This document shows, piece after piece, positions 1 to 7,716 of a stretch of DNA of 33,753 bases. Positions within the stretch are counted from its first letter, which is position 1; each line of letters opens with the position of its first letter. A program made the position numbers and the translations under genes. Under the pieces are notes generated by a model. The model searched no databases, was not told the DNA's origin, and saw only the letters and a program-made list of their open reading frames with translations. Source of the stretch: Tritrichomonas foetus (taxonomy: Eukaryota; Parabasalia; Tritrichomonadida; Tritrichomonadidae); the NCBI GenBank assembly GCA_001839685.1, contig MLAK01001089.1, positions 1 through 33,753 on the forward strand, written 5' to 3'.

Positions 1-433
1 TTTTTAAAAAACTCTAGTGGAGCTTTCTGAAAAACACTTTTTACAATTTCAATTTTTCGAATAAAAAAGGGCTTTTTTCGAAAATGCTTGGTAGAAATTC
101 CTTAAAAATAGCATATTTATTCTAGTGAAAGTTACCTGCACATCATATAAAAAAATGAGATCAATCTTGGGTCAAAAGGCGATCTTTATACGATGTGACA
201 CTCAACTCCAATTTTGATCGAGCAATAATCAAATCTAATTTTGATTGGAGTTTCAAGTAATAATTTCCTCCCCTTGTATTCGAAACTCATAAGAAAACTT
301 CAGAAACCCAAAATTGATAAGCACTTTCTGAAATGATCCTAAAATAAATAAATACTTTTCGGTAATAATCATCAAAAAAGATTCTTGTAGTAATATCTTT
401 TTACATAGAAAATTTAGTGGAGCCTTAATTAGA
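1..433. other. AT-rich stretch without a supported gene
   Basis: Left edge of the window up to the 3' end of the deacylase gene. It is AT-rich with scattered stops in every frame. A short minus-strand frame at 253-480 overlaps the 3' end of the neighbouring gene, is dominated by F, I and L, and shows no motif, so I do not call it. It probably holds the deacylase 3' UTR and the flank of an unseen gene. Confidence 0.5.
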
Positions 434-895
434 TCATTCTCTTCGATGGAAAGAGTCAATAGTAAATGTAACAGGTCCATGATTTAAGAAATCAAGTTGA
501 ATTTTTTCACCTAGAGGAGCAAAATGAACCCTCTCTGAGACATAAGAACATTTCGTTTTTTCAATTAATTGTTGGAACATTTCTTTTGTTTTTTCAGAGT
601 CCATCAAATCATCGAAAGATGGTTTGTCACTATGATCAGTCGATGCAATTAAGCCAGGCTCAACCACAAACACTATTTCACCATTTAGATCTTTCACTCC
701 TTGTCTCCATGGTCCTGCATTTGATGATGGCCATAAACATATACTCAAAGTTTTTCTAACAACCCATTCAATATCATCGATTTTATCATTTTTATGAAAT
801 CCAACAAAAACTAGAACACCAACGCCAACTTGACTCTGCTTTTCTCCATTTACAATGATACATCCATTAGAAATTCGCTGGAACACTATTTTCAT
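434..895 (-). CDS. D-aminoacyl-tRNA deacylase (DTD) family protein
   Basis: A 153-residue protein, the usual length of bacterial and minimal eukaryotic DTDs. The family hydrolyses D-amino acids and glycine mischarged onto tRNA and acts as a cytosolic homodimer. The sequence shows the family opening (KIVFQRIS, then VNGEK and VGVLVFVGF), the KPSFDDLM segment and the C-terminal NHGPVTFTID, which carries the Gly-Pro motif that reaches into the partner's active site. The usual SQFTL signature after the central strand reads VEPGL, and the usual FGA-hydrophobic segment reads FAPLGEKIQL. The fold assignment is firm, but normal chemistry is not assured. The ATG start gives the expected N-terminus directly. 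It is transcribed divergently from the LRR gene, so the two probably share the intergenic region. DTD2/ATD-type enzymes are an alternative, but the GPVT ending favours canonical DTD. Confidence 0.88.
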   Translation of the reverse strand: MKIVFQRISNGCIIVNGEKQSQVGVGVLVFVGFHKNDKIDDIEWVVRKTLSICLWPSSNAGPWRQGVKDLNGEIVFVVEPGLIASTDHSDKPSFDDLMDSEKTKEMFQQLIEKTKCSYVSERVHFAPLGEKIQLDFLNHGPVTFTIDSFHRRE

Positions 896-913
896 GATTT
901 AATATTATTACTC

Positions 914-983
914 AAAAAGTTTCAGATCATCTATTTTTATTGAAAAAGTTTCGGATCATCTATTTTTATTGAAAAAGCTCATG
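914..983. repeat. 29-bp tandem repeat between divergent genes
   Basis: Two almost identical 29-bp units (914-942 and 943-971, one A/G difference) reading AAAAAGTTTC-R-GATCATC followed by TATTTTTATTG. A third partial unit begins at 972. The array lies in the 174-bp space between the deacylase and LRR starts, so it sits in the presumed shared promoter. Confidence 0.85.
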
Positions 984-1052
984 TATATTGTCAAAAATAT
1001 TTTTGTATTCGTTTTTGGTCTCAGATATTTGTAATTACACATAGAATTCTAT

Positions 1053-1060
1053 TCATTATT
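1053..1060 (+). promoter_or_regulatory. Inr-like element for the LRR gene
   Basis: TCATTATT lies about 15 bases before the ATG at 1070. It matches the trichomonad initiator pattern TCA-Y-T-W, which places transcription starts just upstream of the start codon. The assignment rests on motif and position only, and such motifs are common by chance in AT-rich DNA. Confidence 0.35.
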
Positions 1061-1069
1061 TGTAACAAA

Positions 1070-3244
1070 ATGATTGATTCCGAACTTGTCGATCTTGTCC
1101 CCGAACTTCTCGAAAATAACTCAGAAATGGCCTTCTTTGCACGATGGGTCGAAGAAATATCATCAAAACAGCAAGTCAATCGTCGTTTAATAATCCTATC
1201 AGATTCGGGTTTAAGCGTTTGCTCTTCGAAGTCATTTACAAAAACACCCACACGAAACAAATTTCTATCATGGTTTGATCTAAAACGACTCAATTTAATT
1301 CAATCTGATACTTTGAAATTTTATTTTCTCAATAACGAAAAATCAATTGAAGCAACAGTTGCGTTTATTACGGAAGATCCACGAAACGTTATAGATTTAA
1401 TTGGCCAACATCTTGTCAATATTTTGAACCCTGACGAATATCCAAATATCGATATTCCAAATTTCAGATTTTCAGATTTTTCTCCTTCAATTTTCAGAAG
1501 TTTACTTCATTTGATGGCCAAAGCATTAGCAGATTATAAATTTTCTGATGATATAATTTCTTTAGTGAATACTTATCATTTATTTTTAGAAAGTGGAAGT
1601 TCTTGCTTAAATACTGGAATATTTCAAAATTCTAAATACCTTGATCTTATTTTTGACACATTAAATTTCGCACCTCAAATCACAAGTGTTGTTTTTCCAC
1701 AAAATAAATCAACTTTTTCCCACTGGCCCAACTTTTTGTATTTATTAAAACGATCAAGATATATCCAAAATGTCATAACGAATGAAATCATTGATGATAA
1801 ATTTTCAATCCTTCAGAGTTTCACGAAAGAAAATTACAAAGGTGTTTTTAATTCGATTGGATTCAATTGTCCAAAAATGACTCAAAATGAATTTGATATT
1901 GCGATCAAATTAATTGAAAATCTTGGAATTCACAACATCACATTTGGGTCATTGACTCCACGCTTTAATTCTGTGAAACTACTTAACAACTTTCATAATT
2001 TATATAATAATATTTCATCTCTCACACTTGATCATATCACTAAAATTAATTTCCCTTTGGTTCTTCAAACATTCAAAAATTTGACACATCTCGGTGTTAC
2101 TTTTTGTAAACTCGAGTTGAGTAAAGTACTTTCTTTCATTTGTGCTCAAACTAATTACACAATCGAATCGTTTGATTTCGCAGGAAATATTTATTCTACT
2201 CCAATAAATATTACCAATCGAGTTCTTCCGAAAAATGTTAAGAAGCTTGGATTTAATAATGTAGAATTTTATGGAATTACTCTTCAAATTCTTTTTGAGT
2301 TCTTAATCAATCAAAAACGTGATAAAGAACATCAAATTTCTATTAGTTTATCGAATTTAAAGATAGATGATCAAGTTTTATCATCTTTCTTTCAATATCT
2401 TTTATCATATTGTAAAAATGCTCAAAAGCTTCTTTACAGTCCAAATTATGGTAAAAATGATTTTCAATGTAATAGTCCAAATGGCAGTCAGAAAAATTTG
2501 CACTTACATTCATTTTGTGAATTAGAATGGGACAATAATGATACTTATTATCCAATTATTCCGTTTTGTAGTCAGAGCAATACAATTACCAAACTATCAC
2601 TTAATGGGAGCATTAATGAAAATGATAATAATTTAATTCAATATTTAATTAGTTTTATTGCATGTAATAAAACATGTACAGAACTCAATATTGCTGGATC
2701 AATCAAGCATTCATTTTCATCCCATGTTTTGAATTTGATTTTCCAAGCAATCAAATTAGATAATCGCGTTATTAAAAGATTAAACCTTAGAAATCATTCT
2801 TACGACAATGCAAATCTAGACTCTCTTGCTGATGCGCTTATGAGTAATCGGAATATTGAATATATCAATTTTTCGAACAACGGAATTCACGATAAATCAG
2901 TTTGGCATCGATTCTTCTCAAAATTGACAGGGAGAGGGAAACCACTTGACTTTCCAATACCTATTGCTGAATTTTCGAATATGGCCAGCAATGGAAAGAT
3001 TACAACACCAGAAATAGAGGAAATTATGAAGATGATTTATTCAATCAAAAAGGGATCCAGCGATGTAAATATCCCTCAAAATACCATCGAATGCACCAAT
3101 TACAATGATGATGTTGCTCACTTTGAATTTGAATATAAATTTAAAGAAGATGTTGATGATATTGCAGCAGTACGAAACTTCTTTGAAAATGGATTGAAGA
3201 TTGAAACCTTATTGAATGATATTAAAAAACCAGCTCATGCTTGA
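1070..3244 (+). CDS. CARMIL-like PH/leucine-rich repeat protein
   Basis: A 724-residue protein. Residues about 20-125 look like the small PH-like module that precedes the LRRs in CARMIL proteins: a short helix, then a strand-rich stretch with LIILSDSGLSV and a terminal helix VIDLIGQHLVNIL. Residues about 220-640 contain degenerate leucine-rich repeats (for example LTHLGVTFCKLELSKVLSF, IKRLNLRNHSYDNANLDSL and IEYINFSNNGIHD) with the long spacing of RI-like/CARMIL repeats. The tail holds a basic-acidic helix region. CARMIL proteins bind capping protein and regulate actin at membranes; I see no clear capping-protein-interaction motif, so that role is family inference only. No signal peptide or membrane segment is visible. 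The ATG lies 15 bases after an Inr-like site. The stop is TGA followed directly by TAAA. Confidence 0.72.
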   Translation: MIDSELVDLVPELLENNSEMAFFARWVEEISSKQQVNRRLIILSDSGLSVCSSKSFTKTPTRNKFLSWFDLKRLNLIQSDTLKFYFLNNEKSIEATVAFITEDPRNVIDLIGQHLVNILNPDEYPNIDIPNFRFSDFSPSIFRSLLHLMAKALADYKFSDDIISLVNTYHLFLESGSSCLNTGIFQNSKYLDLIFDTLNFAPQITSVVFPQNKSTFSHWPNFLYLLKRSRYIQNVITNEIIDDKFSILQSFTKENYKGVFNSIGFNCPKMTQNEFDIAIKLIENLGIHNITFGSLTPRFNSVKLLNNFHNLYNNISSLTLDHITKINFPLVLQTFKNLTHLGVTFCKLELSKVLSFICAQTNYTIESFDFAGNIYSTPINITNRVLPKNVKKLGFNNVEFYGITLQILFEFLINQKRDKEHQISISLSNLKIDDQVLSSFFQYLLSYCKNAQKLLYSPNYGKNDFQCNSPNGSQKNLHLHSFCELEWDNNDTYYPIIPFCSQSNTITKLSLNGSINENDNNLIQYLISFIACNKTCTELNIAGSIKHSFSSHVLNLIFQAIKLDNRVIKRLNLRNHSYDNANLDSLADALMSNRNIEYINFSNNGIHDKSVWHRFFSKLTGRGKPLDFPIPIAEFSNMASNGKITTPEIEEIMKMIYSIKKGSSDVNIPQNTIECTNYNDDVAHFEFEYKFKEDVDDIAAVRNFFENGLKIETLLNDIKKPAHA

Positions 3245-3636
3245 TAAAATACTGTTGATTAAAATGTTTGTTTTCAAATTCCCTCACTATTCTTTTTTTT
3301 TTTTTACTCTATTTCTGTCAGATATTGAGAGAATCAATCCAAATATCTACATTGAATTACCATGATTTACAGTCTTACACAAAAAGTCAAATTTCCATTT
3401 TCCAAGGAGAATTGAATCATTGATCTTTTTTTTCTTTTTTTTTTTTTATTGAAAGATATACCGCCTTCATACAGTACACTGTATGATCATAAAATTTTAA
3501 AATAAAGCATCAATATACAGATGTCTCAGATCATACAGACAATCATTGAAAAAAATTTTATAAACGTAAGAAACCAATTTCTTTGGAAACGCACAATTAA
3601 CTTAACAAAAAGTTTCTCAGAATCCTATCTATTCAA
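3245..3636. other. Intergenic, polypyrimidine tracts and a short palindrome
   Basis: Contains a T run near 3291-3305 and a longer C/T tract at about 3424-3449. A near-perfect palindrome at 3467-3486 has 9-base arms, TCATACAGT and ACTGTATGA, around AC. No coding frame is supported. It should hold the LRR 3' UTR and the promoter of the following coiled-coil gene. Confidence 0.6.
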
Positions 3637-5412
3637 ATGTCGAACACTTTCACCATAAATTCTCCCCCCGAAACACATTCGCTCGCAACACAGACACCAA
3701 CAAAGTCTCTCAGAAACTCTCCAAATACAAAGCCCACTCTTCATTATTCGCCAAAACATACACCTTCCACATATTCGACGATAGTAGCTGCTTCGCCAGA
3801 CGGCCCAAACAATTCCTTATCAGCATTCTATCAATCCGCTACAGCTTCAGGTGCCGCCATTCCAAATTCACCATATGCATTTTCTTCAAATACGCCAAAA
3901 ATTTCTAACAATTCGTCAAAAGCGCCAACATCAAATAGAGAAATGAGCGTCACTGCAATCTATAATCGGCCGAGAAAAGCACCGTCTGCAACAACTCGAG
4001 ATGTCGATAATTATGGAGAAGGTTTATTATATGAAAAATTGCAACAGAGGGAAGAAAATCTTGCTGAAGAAAAGCGAAAGCTTGAACTTGCGAAATTAAA
4101 ACTCCACGCTGATTTCGAAGAGCTCGAAAGGGAAAGAAAAGCCTTGGAAGAAGAAGAAAATGAAATTAATGGATTTAATGGGCAAATGATGAAAGATCAA
4201 ACCGAACTTGGAAGACAATCACTTTATCTTCAAAAAATGGCAGCCGATCTTAAAAAGCAAGTGGAGCAAGCTCAAATGGAATTAGAAGGACTTCAAAAAA
4301 ATGAGAAAAAAGATGATCAAAAATGTCAAAAAATGATAGCAAGCCAACAAATTCGTGTCGATAAATTATGTGAGCTCATGAATTTAATGAACAATGAAAT
4401 TCTATCAACAGAAAATGATGTAATTCAAATGGAGCTTGCTGCACTTGATCATAAGAAGTTGGTTGAAGAAGCAGAGAACTTCAAACAACAAATTGATTTG
4501 AGAAGAATGAAAGCAATAAATAAAAAGAATCAGCTTTTAGAACTCTCCAGTCAAAGAAATGCAAAGATGTCAAAAATGGAAGCTTCGTTTGATTCAGTAA
4601 AAAAGAGATTAATTGATGCACAAACTGAAAGAGATAGATTAAATAAAATTATGGCTCAATGTGAAGCTCGTGAGAATGAATTAAATGAAAGGAAAGATGA
4701 TTTAAATCAACGGCAAAAGAATCTTGAACAAAAACAAAAAGATCGAATTCAATTACAACAAAATATTCGAGATGAACTTGAACAAAGACAAAGAGATCTC
4801 GCCGAACATCCAATTGATCCTAATTTTGATCTTCATACCCTTGAAGAAGAAGTTATCAAAGAAGAAACCGAATTAAGTGAAAAAGTAGCGCAATTTGAAG
4901 CGAAAAACAACCAGACACTTTCCGCACTTAATGAAAAGAAAGAAAAGCTTACACAAGATATTGAAAATATTAAAGGTCATATCAATGGAGGCAAAAGCTT
5001 AGAAGACTTAATGAAAGAGCTGAAAGAGGCTCAAGCTGAATGTTCAAATTCAAAAAAAATCATGGAAACGCGCCAAAGAGAAATTGAAGAATTAAGAGAA
5101 AAAGTTCTTTCAGAAGCCGACATTTCGAATAAAAACAAGGAAATTCAGCTGGAGTCCAGAAGAATTATTACACTTGAGAGAGAAGTAAATAATTTGCAAT
5201 CCAAAGTTCAAGTTGATGAAGAAGCTATAGAAAACGATGAGGAAGCATTCAACGAAACGAGAAACGAAATTGAGTCAGAAACAAAGATGATTGCTTTAAA
5301 GGAAGAAGCATCAAACAAAATGTTGTTTCTTTATAAAGGGCAACTCGAGCAAGCAACTGAGAGATATAAGAACTTGGTTCAACAGATAGAAAAATATAAT
5401 GCAAATTTTTAG
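3637..5412 (+). CDS. Long coiled-coil protein with Ser/Thr/Pro-rich head
   Basis: A 591-residue protein of unknown family. Residues 1 to about 125 are low-complexity and rich in S, T, P and N, with many Ser/Thr-Pro sites (TPTKS, SPKHTPS, NSPNT, NTPK) typical of disordered, phosphorylated heads. From about residue 130 to the end it is almost continuous heptad-type coiled coil rich in E, K, Q and L (EKLQQREENLAEEKRKLEL and similar), with a likely break around a Pro-containing stretch near residue 388 (EHPIDPNFD). No motor, enzymatic or membrane domain is visible, so it is probably a structural cytoskeletal or organelle-linked protein. Coiled-coil similarity to myosin or SMC tails would be compositional. 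The ATG is the first in a long open frame and the codon use matches neighbouring genes. Confidence 0.85.
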   Translation: MSNTFTINSPPETHSLATQTPTKSLRNSPNTKPTLHYSPKHTPSTYSTIVAASPDGPNNSLSAFYQSATASGAAIPNSPYAFSSNTPKISNNSSKAPTSNREMSVTAIYNRPRKAPSATTRDVDNYGEGLLYEKLQQREENLAEEKRKLELAKLKLHADFEELERERKALEEEENEINGFNGQMMKDQTELGRQSLYLQKMAADLKKQVEQAQMELEGLQKNEKKDDQKCQKMIASQQIRVDKLCELMNLMNNEILSTENDVIQMELAALDHKKLVEEAENFKQQIDLRRMKAINKKNQLLELSSQRNAKMSKMEASFDSVKKRLIDAQTERDRLNKIMAQCEARENELNERKDDLNQRQKNLEQKQKDRIQLQQNIRDELEQRQRDLAEHPIDPNFDLHTLEEEVIKEETELSEKVAQFEAKNNQTLSALNEKKEKLTQDIENIKGHINGGKSLEDLMKELKEAQAECSNSKKIMETRQREIEELREKVLSEADISNKNKEIQLESRRIITLEREVNNLQSKVQVDEEAIENDEEAFNETRNEIESETKMIALKEEASNKMLFLYKGQLEQATERYKNLVQQIEKYNANF

Positions 5413-6049
5413 GAATATTGTGTTTATGTTTGAATAAGTAAAATTACAAATTAGAAAATATTTTTTGTTACAATATAATATAATTTTTCCTATAAATGAA
5501 ATCAGAAATCTAACAATATTTGTTACAATATGATATTTATTGTAAATGTATGTTCGAACAGAAGACTCTCATTAAAAGTATCGAACATCATACAATTAAA
5601 CTTGTTTAATAATAAATACCAAGAAAAGTAGATATATTTGAAAATTTCATTAATAAATTATCTCGATACTTATAATTTTTTAATGTCTTCGCAATCTAGG
5701 AATCACAAAATCTAACATTTTCCACGTTAATTAAATAAATTCAATCATAAAATGAAGATATAGTTATTATTATTCCAATCACATGCGAACAAATTTTGAG
5801 ATAAACAATTCAAAAAAATCGCATTCAATAATATCTTGTTTATGAGATATTCTCGTATCATTCACTTTTTCATTATATGTCTCAGAATTATTCTATAAAT
5901 GAATGATGTGTTTTCTATATGATATTGAATGTAATTTTTGAATGCATTCAATATTGCGATATCATACCGACTTTTTCATAGAATTATCAAAGATTGGAAA
6001 AAATAAAGCATTGAAAAGAAAAATAAAATAAATTTTTATCAAGCTTTAA
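5413..6049. other. AT-rich intergenic region before the start-less kinase
   Basis: Very AT-rich with short hairpin-prone repeats: ATATTGAATG near 5922 faces CATTCAATAT near 5944, and a TTTGTTACAATAT unit occurs twice (about 5465 and 5520). A GTATGTTC that could serve as a 5' splice site lies near 5548. If the downstream kinase has a missing first exon, it should lie here, but I could not identify one. Small frames such as the 29-codon one at 5942-6031 look non-coding. Confidence 0.45.
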
Positions 6050-7306
6050 AAAACGAATATCCCTTTTAACCAATCCATCTTCCCAGACTTCACCAATTTT
6101 CATGAAGTTGGGAGAGGCTCTTATGGAGCCGTATATTCCGCAATTCACGAAAAAACGAAATTTCCCGTCGCTATTAAAATGGTTGATAAAATTACGCTTT
6201 TATCAGAAGCTGCTCGTTTAAGCTTTGAGCGAGAAGTCAAAATAAATGTCAGCCTAGACCACCCCTTTCTTACGCACTACTTACGAGTTCGACATGATGA
6301 CAATGCCACGTATATTATTATGGAATTCGCGTCAGGCGGAGACTTACTTAAACGTATCCAGGATAAACACAAGCTTAAGGAAAATGATATGCAACACATT
6401 TTCTGCGAAATGATGTCAGCACTGAATTATATTCATACCATAAAGCATTATGTTCATCGTGATTTAAAACTTGACAACATACTTTTTGATAGCTCTGGAA
6501 ATATAAGAATTATTGATTTCGGCTTAAGTGGCGAAATTACGCCAGAAAAACCGCTTTTATCAACCCAGTGCGGTTCTTTTTATTACACTGCTCCAGAAAT
6601 TATCAAAAAGAAACAATATTCATATTCTGTTGATATTTGGAGTTGTGGTGTTATTTTGTATGCAATGGCAACAGGAAACCTTCCATTTGTCGATAATAAT
6701 ACTCATAACCTCATACATAAAATTACAACATCTGCTCCAGACTTCCCGCCAAATGTTTCTGCACCATTATCAGATTTAATTCTGAAAATGCTCGCAAAAA
6801 ACCCTGAAGAAAGAATTACTATACCTCAAATTGCACTGCATCCATGGGTGAAGGATTGCCGATACGCTTTCTATTTAAGCGAGAATTTCCTTTTCTCACC
6901 AAAGTATCGATGTTTCCCCAAATCTCCAAAAGACATAGATGTTGATGTGATGAAAAGAATAAAGACTTTAGGACTTCCTTCTGAAAATGTTAGCCATGAA
7001 ATCATTGATCACATCGAAAATGATTCAACAATGTGCTATATTATCTTGAAAAAGCAAAAAGTAATTCAAATGATTGGCTCAAATGCAGAAATAAGGATGA
7101 TGTTCAGCATGAGAAGGTCTGTCCCAGTGTCAAGACCAATGATTGACGTAACCAAAGTAATTTCTCAGAATAACCAAGCATTAACACCTGAACAGAAAAG
7201 AAGAACAACACAATCAAAGACAGTTTTTGAGACGAAAAAAAGAAAAGTGAATTTTTCGTCACAGAAATTTGGATCAAATATGTCACTGCCACCTCTGAGG
7301 AAGTAA
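6050..7306 (+). CDS. CAMK/SNF1-like Ser/Thr protein kinase, 5' end unresolved
   Basis: A protein kinase of the CAMK/AMPK-like group. From about 6104 the frame reads the glycine loop VGRGSYGAVY and the ATP-lysine motif VAIKM. These are followed by the helix C glutamate region, HRDLKLDN (6455 onward), DFGLSG (6515 onward), a TAPE activation-segment end and DIWSCGVILYAMATGNLPF, all intact. A UBA-like helical segment (about nt 6945-7060, VMKRIKTLGLPSENVSHEII) and a basic tail follow, as in AMPK-related kinases. The oddity is the start. The first in-frame ATG is at 6179, immediately after the catalytic lysine codon, so using it would delete the glycine loop and lysine. The same frame stays open back to 6050, after a TAA at 6047, with no ATG. 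Either a short 5' exon is missing, or the gene is 5'-truncated or damaged. The coordinates given are the open frame. Confidence 0.8.
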   Translation, partial: KTNIPFNQSIFPDFTNFHEVGRGSYGAVYSAIHEKTKFPVAIKMVDKITLLSEAARLSFEREVKINVSLDHPFLTHYLRVRHDDNATYIIMEFASGGDLLKRIQDKHKLKENDMQHIFCEMMSALNYIHTIKHYVHRDLKLDNILFDSSGNIRIIDFGLSGEITPEKPLLSTQCGSFYYTAPEIIKKKQYSYSVDIWSCGVILYAMATGNLPFVDNNTHNLIHKITTSAPDFPPNVSAPLSDLILKMLAKNPEERITIPQIALHPWVKDCRYAFYLSENFLFSPKYRCFPKSPKDIDVDVMKRIKTLGLPSENVSHEIIDHIENDSTMCYIILKKQKVIQMIGSNAEIRMMFSMRRSVPVSRPMIDVTKVISQNNQALTPEQKRRTTQSKTVFETKKRKVNFSSQKFGSNMSLPPLRK

Positions 7307-7716
7307 TTGTATGTAAAATCTCTATATTCTTTCTAATATTGATATTTTTATTTTTATTATTTCGAATAGTTCTTCGAGGTATGTATTTTTTATTTCATGT
7401 AGGTGAGAGCGCTACTGTGAACATTTTTCAGTAATTTGACTTTTCATTTAACCTTGAATATTCACGGTAAAAATGGGGCACTTTATTACACAAAGTATCC
7501 TTTTTTTTTCTTTTTACTAAAGAAAAGGATAGGGATGAATGAATTTGTCAATTACCAAAAATTTGACACTTTTTATGTTTAGCCATTTTGAAATTTTTGG
7601 TTAAGTCTCTAAATCGTTCTGGGCAGAAAAAAAAAGTTTTTGACTTGAATCTGTTTGAATGCAATAAAAGTGATATGACTATAATGTGACATTTTAATTG
7701 CTTGTTTCATTTATAA
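7307..7716. other. Intergenic region, T-rich tracts
   Basis: Holds the kinase 3' UTR and the upstream region of the NADAR-ARH gene. There is a T run near 7500-7510 and a nearby A-rich partner (7504-7530) that may pair weakly. No coding frame is supported. Confidence 0.5.
7707..7714 (+). promoter_or_regulatory. Inr-like element for the NADAR-ARH gene
   Basis: TCATTTAT ends two bases before the ATG at 7717. With the A of TCA as +1 the leader would be about 8 bases, typical of trichomonad mRNAs. Motif and position only. Confidence 0.4.

Noticed and set aside
253..480. 75-codon minus-strand frame
   Set aside because: It overlaps the 3' end of the deacylase gene, has a hydrophobic AT-driven composition and no recognisable motif.
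5942..6031. 29-codon frame as first exon of the kinase
   Set aside because: It is in the same frame as the kinase but has no GT donor before its stop and no family-like sequence.
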